This document shows positions 6,190-13,162 of a DNA stretch of 13,174 nucleotides, piece by piece. The stretch's first letter is position 1, and every line of letters begins with the position of its first letter. Origin of the DNA: RGIG995 sp045635765 (GTDB lineage: Bacteria; Bacillota; Clostridia; Oscillospirales; UBA644). A program made the position numbers and the translations under genes. The stretch spans positions 1 to 13,174 of the forward strand of contig JAZTWH010000068.1 in the NCBI GenBank assembly GCA_045635765.1, written 5' to 3'. Below the pieces are notes generated by a model. The model was not told the DNA's origin, did no database searches, and saw only the letters and a list, made by a program, of their open reading frames with translations.

Positions 6190-7374
6190 ATGAAAAAGAT
6201 TCTGTTTTTTCTGCTGGTCCTTTTGTTGATTGGGGCCATGACCGCCTGCAGCGGAACCCCCTACGTGGGCATCGACAGTTCCGCCCTGGAGCCCTTTGTC
6301 ATCGGGGGTATCGGTCCCTTGACGGAGGATTTGGGGTCCTACGGCCGATCTGTCAGCCAGGGGGCTCAGATCGCAGTGGAAGAGATCAACGCCACCGGCG
6401 GAGTGAACGGATTTCGGCTGGTCTTGAACTTTCAGGACTCCAAGGGAGACCCGGACACGGCGGCGGCCCTTTACGGGAAGCTGCGGAACAACGACATGAA
6501 GGTCTTGCTGGGAGGGGTTTTCCTGGATGAGACGGCGGCACTCCAGCCATTGGCCGCCAAGGACGGCCTTTTGGTTTTGACGCCCATGGCCTCGGGGGGC
6601 TCGGCGTTGGGAGGTTCCGGGAATATGTTTCGGACCGGGTTTTCCAACATCCGGCTGGGTACGGTCTGCGGGAATTTCGTGGCCGACGATCTGAAACAGG
6701 AACGGGCGGCGGTCATTTGGTCCAATGATTCCTTTGGCGGCAACGAGCAGGTTCAGGCCTTTGTTTCTGCCTTTTCCGCCCGGGGAGGTTTTGCGGATCT
6801 CTATGAGATACCCTTGGAAGAGGCGGGAGATTTTGCGTCGGTCATTGCCTCTTTGAAGAAGGCTCCCCCCTCGGTGATCTACTTGGCGTTGTCCCCCCAG
6901 GATTCGGAGGAATTTTTAGAGCAGTACGCTTGGGACGGAAGGGTCTCGCCGGTAAAGATCGTTGGAGCCGGCGGCCTGGAGGGACTGAAAAATACCCACA
7001 AGGACCCGGAGAGCCTGGAAGGCATGGCGGTGGTGACTCCCTTCGTCCCCGAAGAATCTGCGGCCGTGGTCCAAAATTTTGTCACCGCCTACCGGGAGAC
7101 CTACGGAACGGTTCCCGATCGGTATGCCGCCGAGGCTTATGACGGGATTTACGCCATTGCCGAAGGTCTGAAAAAGGCCGGCATCCGCCCCGACAATGTG
7201 GACAACGAAGATTTTAACAAAAAAATGATCTCGGCCATGACCAAGATCACCGTTCATGGCGTCACCGGCCCCCTGTCCTGGACGGCCGACGGGGAAATTA
7301 CCCGCCCGGCATCGGTCAAGGTCCTGCGAAAGGGCGTGTACACGGCCTTCGGCGAGGATCTCCCGGGGACTTGA
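6190..7374 (+). CDS. Branched-chain amino acid-type ABC transporter substrate-binding lipoprotein
   Basis: 394-residue exported lipoprotein. Two Lys residues, a strongly hydrophobic segment and lipobox M17-T-A-C20 precede a Peripla_BP_6/LivJ-like receptor domain. Typical family features are I-G-G-I-G-P-L-T near residue 37, the segment Q-G-A-Q-I-A-V-E-E-I-N-A-T-G-G-V-N-G, and Y-A-A-E-A-Y-D-G-I-Y-A-I-A near the C-terminal third. The family binds Leu/Ile/Val, other amino acids, urea or amides outside the membrane; the ligand here is unknown. ATG 6190 is preferred over the adjacent in-frame GTG 6187 because GAGGT ends 6 nt before it. No livH, livM, livG or livF gene follows, so its permease partner must be elsewhere. 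It follows birA without a clear promoter of its own. Confidence 0.85.
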   Translation: MKKILFFLLVLLLIGAMTACSGTPYVGIDSSALEPFVIGGIGPLTEDLGSYGRSVSQGAQIAVEEINATGGVNGFRLVLNFQDSKGDPDTAAALYGKLRNNDMKVLLGGVFLDETAALQPLAAKDGLLVLTPMASGGSALGGSGNMFRTGFSNIRLGTVCGNFVADDLKQERAAVIWSNDSFGGNEQVQAFVSAFSARGGFADLYEIPLEEAGDFASVIASLKKAPPSVIYLALSPQDSEEFLEQYAWDGRVSPVKIVGAGGLEGLKNTHKDPESLEGMAVVTPFVPEESAAVVQNFVTAYRETYGTVPDRYAAEAYDGIYAIAEGLKKAGIRPDNVDNEDFNKKMISAMTKITVHGVTGPLSWTADGEITRPASVKVLRKGVYTAFGEDLPGT

Positions 7375-7399
7375 TTTTTATCGCAAGATGTGATATAAT
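7371..7399 (+). promoter_or_regulatory. Sigma-A promoter for tyrS
   Basis: TTGATT at 7371-7376, a 17-bp spacer and TATAAT at 7394-7399 preceded by TGA (extended -10). The -35 overlaps the stop codon of the preceding gene. The predicted leader is only about 26 nt, too short for the T-box riboswitch that often controls tyrS in Firmicutes. Confidence 0.88.
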
Positions 7400-7431
7400 A
7401 GTAGAAATTGAATGTATATAGGAGTAAGACC

Positions 7432-8655
7432 ATGGAAATTTACGAAGAACTCGTTGCCCGGGGATTGATTGCCCAGACCACCGACGAGGAGCAGATTCGG
7501 GATCTCGTCAATCACGGAAAAGCAACCTTTTATATTGGCTTTGACCCCACCGCCGACAGTCTTCACGTGGGGCACTTTATGGCCCTATGCCTGATGAAGC
7601 GTCTGCAGATGGCCGGCAACCGCCCCATCGCTCTGATCGGCGGCGGCACCGCCATGATCGGGGACCCCTCGGGGCGGACGGATATGCGTTCCATGATGAC
7701 CAAGGAGGTCATCGACCACAACTGTGCCTGCTTCAAGAAGCAGATGGAACGGTTCATTGAATTCGGCGAAGGCAAGGCCCAGATGGTCAACAACGCCGAT
7801 TGGCTTTTGAATTTGAATTACATCGACTTTATCCGCGACATCGGCGGTTGCTTCTCGGTGAATACCATGCTCCGGGCCGAATGTTTCAAGCAACGGATGG
7901 TGAAGGGCTTGTCCTTCCTGGAATTCAACTATATGCCCATGCAGTCTTACGATTTCTATTATCTCTATCAGCATTATGACTGCAATCTTCAGTTCGGTGG
8001 CAACGATCAGTGGTCCAATATGCTGGGAGGCACCGAATTGATCCGCCGCAAGCTGGGCAAGGACGCCCACGCCATGACCATCACCCTTCTGCTCAACTCC
8101 GAGGGCAAAAAGATGGGCAAGACCGCCAAGGGTGCTGTATGGCTGGATCCCAACAAAACCTCTCCCTTTGATTTCTATCAGTATTGGCGGAACGTGGAAG
8201 ACGCGGACGTTCTCAAGTGCATCCGGATGCTGACCTTCCTTCCCCTGGAAGAGATCGACAAAATGGACGCCTGGGAAGGCAGTCAGCTGAACCAGGCCAA
8301 GGAAATTTTGGCCTATGAGCTGACCAAATTGGTTCACGGGGAAGACGAGGCCAACAAGGCCCAGGCCGCCGCAAAGGCCCTGTTCTCCCAGGGGGCCGAT
8401 AACGCCAACCTCCCCACCTGCACCCTGACGGAGGAGGATTTCACCGACGGCAAGATCGATCTTCTTTCCATCCTGGTCAAGTCCGGTCTGAATCCCTCCC
8501 GGGCCGAAGCTCGTCGTGCCGTGGACCAGGGAGGCATTTCGGTGGACGGAGAAAAGATCACCGACAACAAAACCTTTTACACCAAGGCCGACCTGCAGGA
8601 AGGAAAAGTTTTCCGCCGGGGCAAAAAGGCTTACATGAAGGTCATCGCCGAATAA
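7432..8655 (+). CDS. tyrS: Tyrosine--tRNA ligase
   Basis: 407-residue class Ic aminoacyl-tRNA synthetase that charges tRNA-Tyr with tyrosine using ATP. The N-terminal Rossmann domain carries the HIGH-type motif H45-V-G-H48. The tyrosine-site region Q-S-Y-D-F is at 171-175 and Q-F-G-G-N-D-Q-W at 187-194. The KMSKS-type loop is K227-M-G-K-T231. The C-terminal S4 RNA-binding domain spans about 342-405, including S-R-A-E-A-R-R-A-V-D-Q-G-G-I. The length matches the bacterial family. ATG 7432 has AGGAG at 7420-7424 with 7-nt spacing; an upstream in-frame TTG at 7408 overlaps the ribosome binding site and is rejected. It has its own promoter and is convergent with spoIVB. Confidence 0.97.
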   Translation: MEIYEELVARGLIAQTTDEEQIRDLVNHGKATFYIGFDPTADSLHVGHFMALCLMKRLQMAGNRPIALIGGGTAMIGDPSGRTDMRSMMTKEVIDHNCACFKKQMERFIEFGEGKAQMVNNADWLLNLNYIDFIRDIGGCFSVNTMLRAECFKQRMVKGLSFLEFNYMPMQSYDFYYLYQHYDCNLQFGGNDQWSNMLGGTELIRRKLGKDAHAMTITLLLNSEGKKMGKTAKGAVWLDPNKTSPFDFYQYWRNVEDADVLKCIRMLTFLPLEEIDKMDAWEGSQLNQAKEILAYELTKLVHGEDEANKAQAAAKALFSQGADNANLPTCTLTEEDFTDGKIDLLSILVKSGLNPSRAEARRAVDQGGISVDGEKITDNKTFYTKADLQEGKVFRRGKKAYMKVIAE

Positions 8656-8663
8656 TCAAACCA

Positions 8664-8697
8664 CAAAGGGTCCCGTGGCAAAGGGCCCGTGACTTTG
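8664..8697 (+). terminator. Imperfect hairpin after tyrS, possible weak terminator
   Basis: CAAA 8664-8667 pairs with TTTG 8694-8697, and GGG-CCC at 8668-8674 (one bulged T) pairs with GGGCCC at 8683-8688. A T-run follows only at 8709-8714, which is too far for a classic terminator. The two halves also form a near-perfect direct repeat (CAAAGGGTCCCGTG and CAAAGGGCCCGTG). Confidence 0.35.
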
Positions 8698-8712
8698 GCA
8701 CAGGATTCTTTT

Positions 8713-8811
8713 TTGTTATAGATACGGCCATTCTTTCCATGATTTTGTGTGGCTGCAAAAACTTCTACGGACAAAATCTATACCATAGGAGAGAAAAATA
8801 TTCTATAACAA
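8713..8811. repeat. 99-bp element bounded by 10-bp perfect inverted repeats
   Basis: TTGTTATAGA at 8713-8722 is the exact reverse complement of TCTATAACAA at 8802-8811. The interior is AT-rich, non-coding and includes a small palindrome-like CTATACCATAG. It could be a MITE-like remnant, a regulatory RNA stem or chance. Clear target-site duplications are not visible. Confidence 0.4.
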
Positions 8812-8831
8812 TCTTGTTCAAGTAAGAAATC

Positions 8832-8876
8832 AAAAAGGCAAGTTCAGACCGATTTGCGGAATGAATTTGCCTTTTT
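8832..8876. terminator. Bidirectional terminator between tyrS and spoIVB
   Basis: AAAAAGGCAA (8832-8841) pairs perfectly with TTGCCTTTTT (8867-8876). Inside, TTCA/TGAA and CCG/CGG can extend the hairpin. A-run on the left and T-run on the right allow termination in both directions, as expected between convergent genes. Confidence 0.8.
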
Positions 8877-8923
8877 CTTTTCAAACTCCGGGTGGGGAGC
8901 CGGACCTTCGAGGTTTTGAAAAT

Positions 8924-10150
8924 TTACGCGGCGTCCAGCATATTTTCAATAAAAATGCCGTAGCCGGAGGTGGGATCGTTGATCAGCACGTGGGTGACGG
9001 CACCGACGATTTTCCCGTTTTGGAAGATGGGACTTCCACTCATCCCCTGTACGATGCCGCCGGTCTGTTCCAACAGTGCCGGGTCCGTGACCCGAAGAAG
9101 CATATTTTTGGTGGGACCGCTGAAGGTCCGGTAGATGCGGACGATTTCGATGGAATATTCCTTCATCCCCGTTCCGTCAATGGTACAGCGAATGGTGGCG
9201 GGTCCTTCCCGAACCTCGCTTTTGGATGCTACGGGCACCGTTTTTCGCCCTTCAAAGTGTCTGATGTCCAGAGTTCCGAACAGCCCCGTGTTGCAGTTTT
9301 TCGTACATTGTCCCAAAACCGGCGAGCCGAACATCCCCTGGAGTTCCCCCGGGGCGCCGCAGGCACCCTTTCGGAGATTCGTGATTTCCGCAGGGTATAA
9401 ATTCCCTCTTCCGACACAAAATAAAGTATCGGTATCCGGATCGGTAATGCCGTGGCCCAGACATCCGTATTCTCCCGTTTTCGGGATCACGAAGGTCAGA
9501 GTCCCGATTCCGGCAGTGGAATCCTTGATCAAAATGCCGATCTGCCAGCCTCCCGTCTCCTTTTGCCGAGGACAGACGGTGGTTTCGTATTCCTTATTTC
9601 CTCGAACGTACCGCAGAGAGACGGCGTTTCCGCCCGCCTGATTCAAGGCTTCGGTCATGGCTTCGTTGCAGTCGATGGTGCAATCTCCGATGGCTACGAT
9701 GCGATCGCCCTTCTTCAAGCCCGCCGTCCGACCGGGATTGTCCCTATCTTCGTCGGTGAACCCCAGAACGATGACCCCCTGAGCCGTCAGCCGCACGGCC
9801 ACCGCATCCCCGCCGGGAATCAATTCGCTAATGGCCCCGGCCCCGGTCTTGGCCGTAGGCAACGCAAGCTCCGCCCCTCCCCCTTGCGGCGTTTCGGACG
9901 TCGTCGACACGGAATCCGCAGTTGCCGCGTCTTCCTTTGGCAGTTTTGGCATGGCTTGCGAGAGTGCTTCGATTGGGTTTGCTTCCTCTTTTATTTTAGC
10001 TTCCGTTCGGACGGAATCGGGGTTTGGGGAATCGGTTATTTTTGCTTGGACGGTCCGGCCCGGAAGGGTGATCAGGGTGAGGATCAGGATGGTCGTTGCA
10101 AAAAAACGAAATTTTTGCATATAATAAGATATGCCCCCTTTGTGCTCCAT
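8924..10150 (-). CDS. spoIVB: SpoIVB peptidase (sigma-K checkpoint protease, S55 family)
   Basis: 408-residue serine protease. In Bacillus, SpoIVB is made in the forespore and cleaves SpoIVFA across the intermembrane space, releasing SpoIVFB to process pro-sigma-K. Here there is a single N-terminal membrane segment (about residues 14-30), a low-complexity linker, a PDZ domain (about 108-195, with A-G-L-K-K-G-D-R-I), and the S55 catalytic domain. G-C-L-G-H-G-I places the catalytic His at 233, and Q-G-M-S-G-S-P places the nucleophile at Ser371. Asp356 lies 15 residues before it, matching the spacing of the reported Bacillus triad. The ATG at 10150 is chosen because GGAGG lies 8 nt upstream; an in-frame TTG at 10171 overlaps that site and is rejected. 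It is monocistronic, divergent from ptsH. No confident forespore (sigma-F/G) promoter could be read. Confidence 0.95.
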   Translation of the reverse strand: MEHKGGISYYMQKFRFFATTILILTLITLPGRTVQAKITDSPNPDSVRTEAKIKEEANPIEALSQAMPKLPKEDAATADSVSTTSETPQGGGAELALPTAKTGAGAISELIPGGDAVAVRLTAQGVIVLGFTDEDRDNPGRTAGLKKGDRIVAIGDCTIDCNEAMTEALNQAGGNAVSLRYVRGNKEYETTVCPRQKETGGWQIGILIKDSTAGIGTLTFVIPKTGEYGCLGHGITDPDTDTLFCVGRGNLYPAEITNLRKGACGAPGELQGMFGSPVLGQCTKNCNTGLFGTLDIRHFEGRKTVPVASKSEVREGPATIRCTIDGTGMKEYSIEIVRIYRTFSGPTKNMLLRVTDPALLEQTGGIVQGMSGSPIFQNGKIVGAVTHVLINDPTSGYGIFIENMLDAA

Positions 10151-10243
10151 TGGTATCTCCTCCTTTCTCAAAAAATGAAGACCATCGTTTTTTTGATCGG
10201 TCTTTCTCTAACATTTTTCCTCGGGGCAAATCAAATATCCCGT

Positions 10244-10261
10244 TCAGAATTTGTATTCTGA
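10244..10261. promoter_or_regulatory. 18-bp palindrome in the spoIVB-ptsH divergent gap
   Basis: TCAGAAT and ATTCTGA form perfect 7-base arms around TTGT. It lies 94 bp upstream of the spoIVB start and about 100 bp upstream of the ptsH promoter. It is not a recognised LexA, CcpA or sporulation box. The rest of the 320-bp AT-rich gap holds the spoIVB ribosome binding site, the ptsH promoter and no gene. Confidence 0.35.
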
Positions 10262-10362
10262 GGGGAAAAGAGGAAGGGGAAAACCGTAGAAATTCATCGA
10301 AAATCGTGCAATATAACATAAAATCAAGAAATGAAAAGGCTTTTTTTGTATCATTTTTTCAG

Positions 10363-10391
10363 TTGACTTTTTTTATTTTTCGTTGTATAAT
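10363..10391 (+). promoter_or_regulatory. Sigma-A promoter for the ptsH-uvrC operon
   Basis: TTGACT at 10363-10368, a 17-bp AT-rich spacer and TATAAT at 10386-10391. The predicted start is near 10398, giving a leader of about 73 nt. In the leader CCTGT (10424-10428) could pair with ACAGG (10456-10460), overlapping the ribosome binding site AGGAG at 10458-10462. Confidence 0.88.
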
Positions 10392-10470
10392 ATATTTGTC
10401 GAGATAGAATGAACAAAAGCGCCCCTGTAAGTCCCTCAAAATTTATGATTGAAACACAGGAGAAACGAAA

Positions 10471-10737
10471 ATGCTGAATAAAACTGTGAAAGTAACCAAT
10501 CCCGTAGGCTTGCACGCCCGTCCCGCGACCTACTTCACCCAGAAAGCCAACGAGTATAAGTCTTCCATCTCCGTGGAGAAGGACGACCGCCGTGTCAACG
10601 CCAAATCCCTGTTGGGGATTCTGTCCCTGGGTATCACCAAGGACACGGAGATTCAGCTGATTGCCAACGGCCCCGACGAACAGGAAGCCATTGAAGGGCT
10701 CGTTGCTTTGATTCAAAGCAACTTTGTCATGGAATAA
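10471..10737 (+). CDS. ptsH: Phosphocarrier protein HPr
   Basis: 88-residue cytosolic phosphocarrier of the PEP-dependent sugar phosphotransferase system. It receives phosphate from enzyme I on His15 (G-L-H-A-R-P-A motif, residues 13-19) and passes it to EIIA proteins. Ser46 in K-S-L-L-G-I is also present; in Firmicutes this is phosphorylated by HPr kinase to make the CcpA co-repressor. The presence of His15 argues against Crh, which lacks it. The length and both sites match true HPr. ATG 10471 has AGGAG 8 nt upstream. Enzyme I is not adjacent. The stop codon overlaps the uvrC start by one base (TAATG), so the two genes are co-transcribed. Confidence 0.95.
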   Translation: MLNKTVKVTNPVGLHARPATYFTQKANEYKSSISVEKDDRRVNAKSLLGILSLGITKDTEIQLIANGPDEQEAIEGLVALIQSNFVME

Positions 10738-12512
10738 TGACTCGGGCAGAATTACTGAAAAAAGCAAATGAATTACCGGAATCTCCCGGGGTGTATACGA
10801 TGTATGACGCCTCGGGGGACGTCATATACGTAGGAAAAGCGGTCAAGCTGTGCCATCGGGTCTCGTCCTATTTCCGTAACGTTCCCCACGAACCAAAGGT
10901 GGAGCGTATGGTTGAGCACGTGGATCGCTTTTCTGTCATTTTGTGTGAAAACGAATTGGACGCACTGATCACGGAATGTAGTCTGATCAAGCAGCACAAT
11001 CCCTTTTACAACATTAAACTGAAAGACGGCCACGGGTATCCCTTTATCTGCGTTTCCATGGTCAACGGTTGTCCCAGGGTAAAGACCGAGTATTCCCGTC
11101 CCTCCGGGGCCCGGTGCTTCGGCCCCTTTGCCTATTTGCAGAACGTGTCTCTCATCGTGGGACTGCTCAATTCTGCCTATAAATTGCCCTCCTGCAATTA
11201 TAAGCCCCGGTCCAAGGCTTGCTTAGAGTACGATATGGGCCGGTGCAACGGGTTCTGTGCCGGAAGATCAGACCCGGAGGAGATGAAAAAGGCATACGAT
11301 TCCATTTGTGCTATCCTGGAAGGAAAGACCGATGCCATTGAAGCGGAATTGACCCGGGAGATGGAGAAGGCCGTGGACCGGCTGGATTTTGAAGAGGCCG
11401 CCCTTCTTCGGGACCGACGGAAGGCCTTGGGAATGATTTCCAAAAAACAGCGACCCGTGGTATCCCAGAGCCGGCACGCCGATTATTTCGGGTATCGGTC
11501 CGGGGAAGACCGTTGCTGTATCTTTTTGTTGCGTCTCCGCAATGGCTACGTGGTGGGGGAACGGTGCGACGTGTTTGAAGAGCCCTTTACCCCCGACCTT
11601 CTGCGTCAGTATTTGGAACGGTTTTATACCCAGGATACCCTGCCCCCGGGGAAGATCTATCTCCCCGACCACTACGAATGGACCCCCCTGCTGAACCAAT
11701 GGCTCAAGGGGAAAATCACCGTCCCCACCTACGAGCAGGACCTTCGTCTGCGGGCCCTGGCCGACCGCAACGCCGGGGAACGGATGCTTCAGTACGAAGG
11801 AAAAACCGCTCGCATCCAACGGCAATTGGACGCCTTTTCGGAATTTTCCGGCCTTTCCAAGGTGGGGCTGATGGAGGTGTACGACGTCAGCCAGATCGCC
11901 GGGTCGGACGTGGTCTGCGGAAGCATCTCCGTCCGGGATGGAATCCCCGACCGAAAAAAATATAAAAAATACAGAATCCGCCAGACCCTTGGCCGAGGGG
12001 ATACGGATTATATGAAAGAGGCGGTATCCCGCCGCATTGCCCGCTACAAGGCGGGGGACGAAGGTTTTTGTCCCCTCCCCGACGTGATTCTGTGCGACGG
12101 CGGGGCGGCTCAGGTCCACGCCGTGGAAGATGTCCTGAAGGAGGAAGGGATCTCCCTTCCCGTTTTGGGCCTCAAAAAGGACAGCCGCCACCGAACCAAA
12201 TCCTTGGTCTTTTCCGACGGCACCGAAAAGCCCTTGGCTCCGGCCCCGGAGGTCTTTTCCTTCTGCGGACGGTTGCAGGAGGAGGTCCATCGGGTGGCCA
12301 TTTCCTATCACAAAAATCTCCGCCAAAAGGCCCTTCAGCAATCCCAGCTGGAATTGATTCCCGGCGTGGGCAAAGCCAAGGCCAAGGCCCTGTTTTTGCA
12401 TTTTAAATCCATTGACAAGATCCGCAAAGCCTCCCGGCAGGAGCTGTGTGCCGTTCCCGGCATCCCCCCGTCCCTGGCGGACAAAATCCTTCAATGGTTT
12501 GAAGAAAATTAA
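10737..12512 (+). CDS. uvrC: Excinuclease ABC subunit C
   Basis: 591-residue nuclease subunit of nucleotide excision repair, making the 3' and 5' incisions around lesions after UvrA/UvrB loading. All domains are present: GIY-YIG nuclease (G-V-Y at 18-20, Y-V-G at 31-33), a four-cysteine cluster at C153, C162, C170 and C174, and a UVR domain for UvrB contact at about 199-234. The RNase H-like 5' nuclease has Asp383, D454-G-G and K-D-x-x-H485, and a tandem helix-hairpin-helix spans about 537-590. The cysteine spacing resembles the reported 4Fe-4S-binding cysteines of E. coli UvrC. The start overlaps the ptsH stop by one base and has no strong ribosome binding site of its own, suggesting translational coupling. 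The length is normal for the family. Confidence 0.97.
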   Translation: MTRAELLKKANELPESPGVYTMYDASGDVIYVGKAVKLCHRVSSYFRNVPHEPKVERMVEHVDRFSVILCENELDALITECSLIKQHNPFYNIKLKDGHGYPFICVSMVNGCPRVKTEYSRPSGARCFGPFAYLQNVSLIVGLLNSAYKLPSCNYKPRSKACLEYDMGRCNGFCAGRSDPEEMKKAYDSICAILEGKTDAIEAELTREMEKAVDRLDFEEAALLRDRRKALGMISKKQRPVVSQSRHADYFGYRSGEDRCCIFLLRLRNGYVVGERCDVFEEPFTPDLLRQYLERFYTQDTLPPGKIYLPDHYEWTPLLNQWLKGKITVPTYEQDLRLRALADRNAGERMLQYEGKTARIQRQLDAFSEFSGLSKVGLMEVYDVSQIAGSDVVCGSISVRDGIPDRKKYKKYRIRQTLGRGDTDYMKEAVSRRIARYKAGDEGFCPLPDVILCDGGAAQVHAVEDVLKEEGISLPVLGLKKDSRHRTKSLVFSDGTEKPLAPAPEVFSFCGRLQEEVHRVAISYHKNLRQKALQQSQLELIPGVGKAKAKALFLHFKSIDKIRKASRQELCAVPGIPPSLADKILQWFEEN

Positions 12513-12643
12513 ATTCCTCCCTCGGTTTGAAAAGCGAATCCAAACAATATGCAAAGACCTTTTGCCGGCCCATGAGGAGCCGAAAATTCAGACGGCCACG
12601 ACGCTTGTCCGCCTTCGCAAATCCCAACGTCCAAAAGTAAACT

Positions 12644-12674
12644 AAAAGCCACCGACAGTTTCGGTGGCTTTTTT
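12644..12674 (+). terminator. Rho-independent terminator of the ptsH-uvrC operon
   Basis: A 12-bp stem (12644-12655 with 12661-12672), a five-base loop and a T-run ending at 12674. It lies 131 bases after the uvrC stop; no gene is supported in the 3' untranslated stretch between. Confidence 0.93.
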
Positions 12675-12681
12675 CGTAAAT

Positions 12682-12708
12682 AAAAACCCCGGATGCAAGC
12701 ATCCGGGG
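12682..12708 (-). terminator. Minus-strand Rho-independent terminator of the candidate ncRNA
   Basis: CCCCGGATG (12687-12695) pairs with CATCCGGGG (12700-12708), and on the minus strand it is followed by TTTTTATTT. There is no T-run on the plus side, so it acts only for leftward transcription. It lies back to back with the uvrC terminator. Confidence 0.85.
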
Positions 12709-12971
12709 GAAGATCCCACAAGACCGTTGTTTTGTTCCGCCGGAATCCGGCGTTATGACTCCGTAAACCTGCTTGACAGCAGGGCGGGTAAAATCCACTC
12801 CCGTGTTTTGTGCTTCCAACGTCCGCTGGGCAGAGGCACGAAGGCAGTCTGCGGCGGGAGGCCTGCATCCCCGCACGGGAAGAGGGATTCCCTTAGTAAA
12901 GGTGTAGGTTTTAACTGAAAATCATAAAAATCGTATCTCGCAGGAGGATCGCAAACAAACTCTTTGCTTCT
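12682..12971 (-). ncRNA. Candidate structured non-coding RNA, identity unknown
   Basis: A minus-strand unit runs from a TATAAT (12983-12978) to a strong terminator hairpin (12708-12682). Between them lie several compact helices: CGCCGG 12738-12743 with 12747-12752, CCTGCT 12768-12773 with 12778-12783, CTCCCG 12798-12803 with 12855-12860 enclosing CC-GCAGA 12823-12834 with 12848-12854, and GGGAA 12877-12881 with 12888-12892. A possible closing stem is GATCC 12712-12716 with GGATC 12946-12950. No credible reading frame explains the region. The length (about 290 nt) and free-standing location suggest a housekeeping or regulatory RNA. I looked for RNase P, SRP helix 8, tmRNA and T-box signatures and did not find them. 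A diverged 6S RNA remains possible but its hallmarks were not recognised. Confidence 0.45.
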
Positions 12972-12977
12972 CTTCCT

Positions 12978-12983
12978 ATTATA
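12978..12983 (-). promoter_or_regulatory. Possible -10 element for the minus-strand ncRNA
   Basis: TATTATAATA at 12977-12986 is a perfect palindrome, so a TATAAT exists on both strands here. Leftward use would start the candidate ncRNA near 12971. No -35 hexamer is recognisable at 16-18 bp in either direction; a GC-rich inverted repeat (CCGGG 12990-12994, CCCGG 13000-13004) lies where it would be. Confidence 0.4.
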
Positions 12984-13034
12984 ATATACCCGGGTTCTCC
13001 CCGGTTACCACAGGAAATTTGGGGAAATCATTCA

Positions 13035-13162
13035 TGCCGCAAAATGATTTTGGCACAAAATAATTCTGGCACAAAATAATTCTGGCACAAAATAATTCTG
13101 GCACAAAATGATTCTGGCACAAAATGATTCTGGCACAAAATGATTCTGGCACAAAATGATTT
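13035..13162. repeat. 16-bp tandem repeat array (eight units)
   Basis: Seven consecutive 16-bp units begin at 13051, 13067, 13083, 13099, 13115, 13131 and 13147, each TGGCACAAAAT(A/G)ATT plus C or, in the last, T. A degenerate eighth copy is at 13035-13050. The first three carry A and the last four G at the variable site. The array ends in a perfect inverted repeat, GCACAAA (13149-13155) and TTTGTGC (13160-13166). It is 16 bp, so not codon-phased, and continues to within 12 bases of the window edge. Confidence 0.95.

Noticed and set aside
5322..6239. Minus-strand frame spanning birA and the 24-26 bp array, giving repetitive peptides
   Set aside because: It is antisense to birA, and the repetitive part merely translates the DNA repeats; no start signal or family similarity.
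7408..7431. Upstream TTG start for tyrS
   Set aside because: It would overlap the ribosome binding site AGGAG at 7420-7424 that serves ATG 7432, and the family N-terminus fits the ATG.
10151..10171. TTG start at 10171 for spoIVB
   Set aside because: The codons between 10171 and 10151 contain the AGGAGG ribosome binding site for the ATG at 10150.
10151..10262. Sigma-G-like promoter for spoIVB using GAATA near 10255
   Set aside because: A GAATA is present on the minus strand but no CATnnTA-type -10 occurs at the needed spacing.
11268..12554. Long minus-strand open frame opposite uvrC
   Set aside because: uvrC is complete with all domains; the antisense frame has no recognisable domain or start signal.
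12403..12876. Minus-strand frame of 157 codons downstream of uvrC
   Set aside because: It would cross two terminators, overlaps the uvrC end antisense and shows no protein-like features.
12682..12950. RNase P RNA, SRP RNA, tmRNA, FMN riboswitch or T-box
   Set aside because: Short resemblances (for example GGAACAAAACA as in RNase P, or AGGGCGGGTAAAATCC vaguely like FMN) are isolated; the diagnostic conserved blocks of these families are missing.
13051..13162. TGGCAC in each 16-bp unit resembles the -24 element of sigma-54 promoters
   Set aside because: No TTGC-type -12 element occurs at the required spacing, and the motif recurs every 16 bp as part of a simple tandem repeat.
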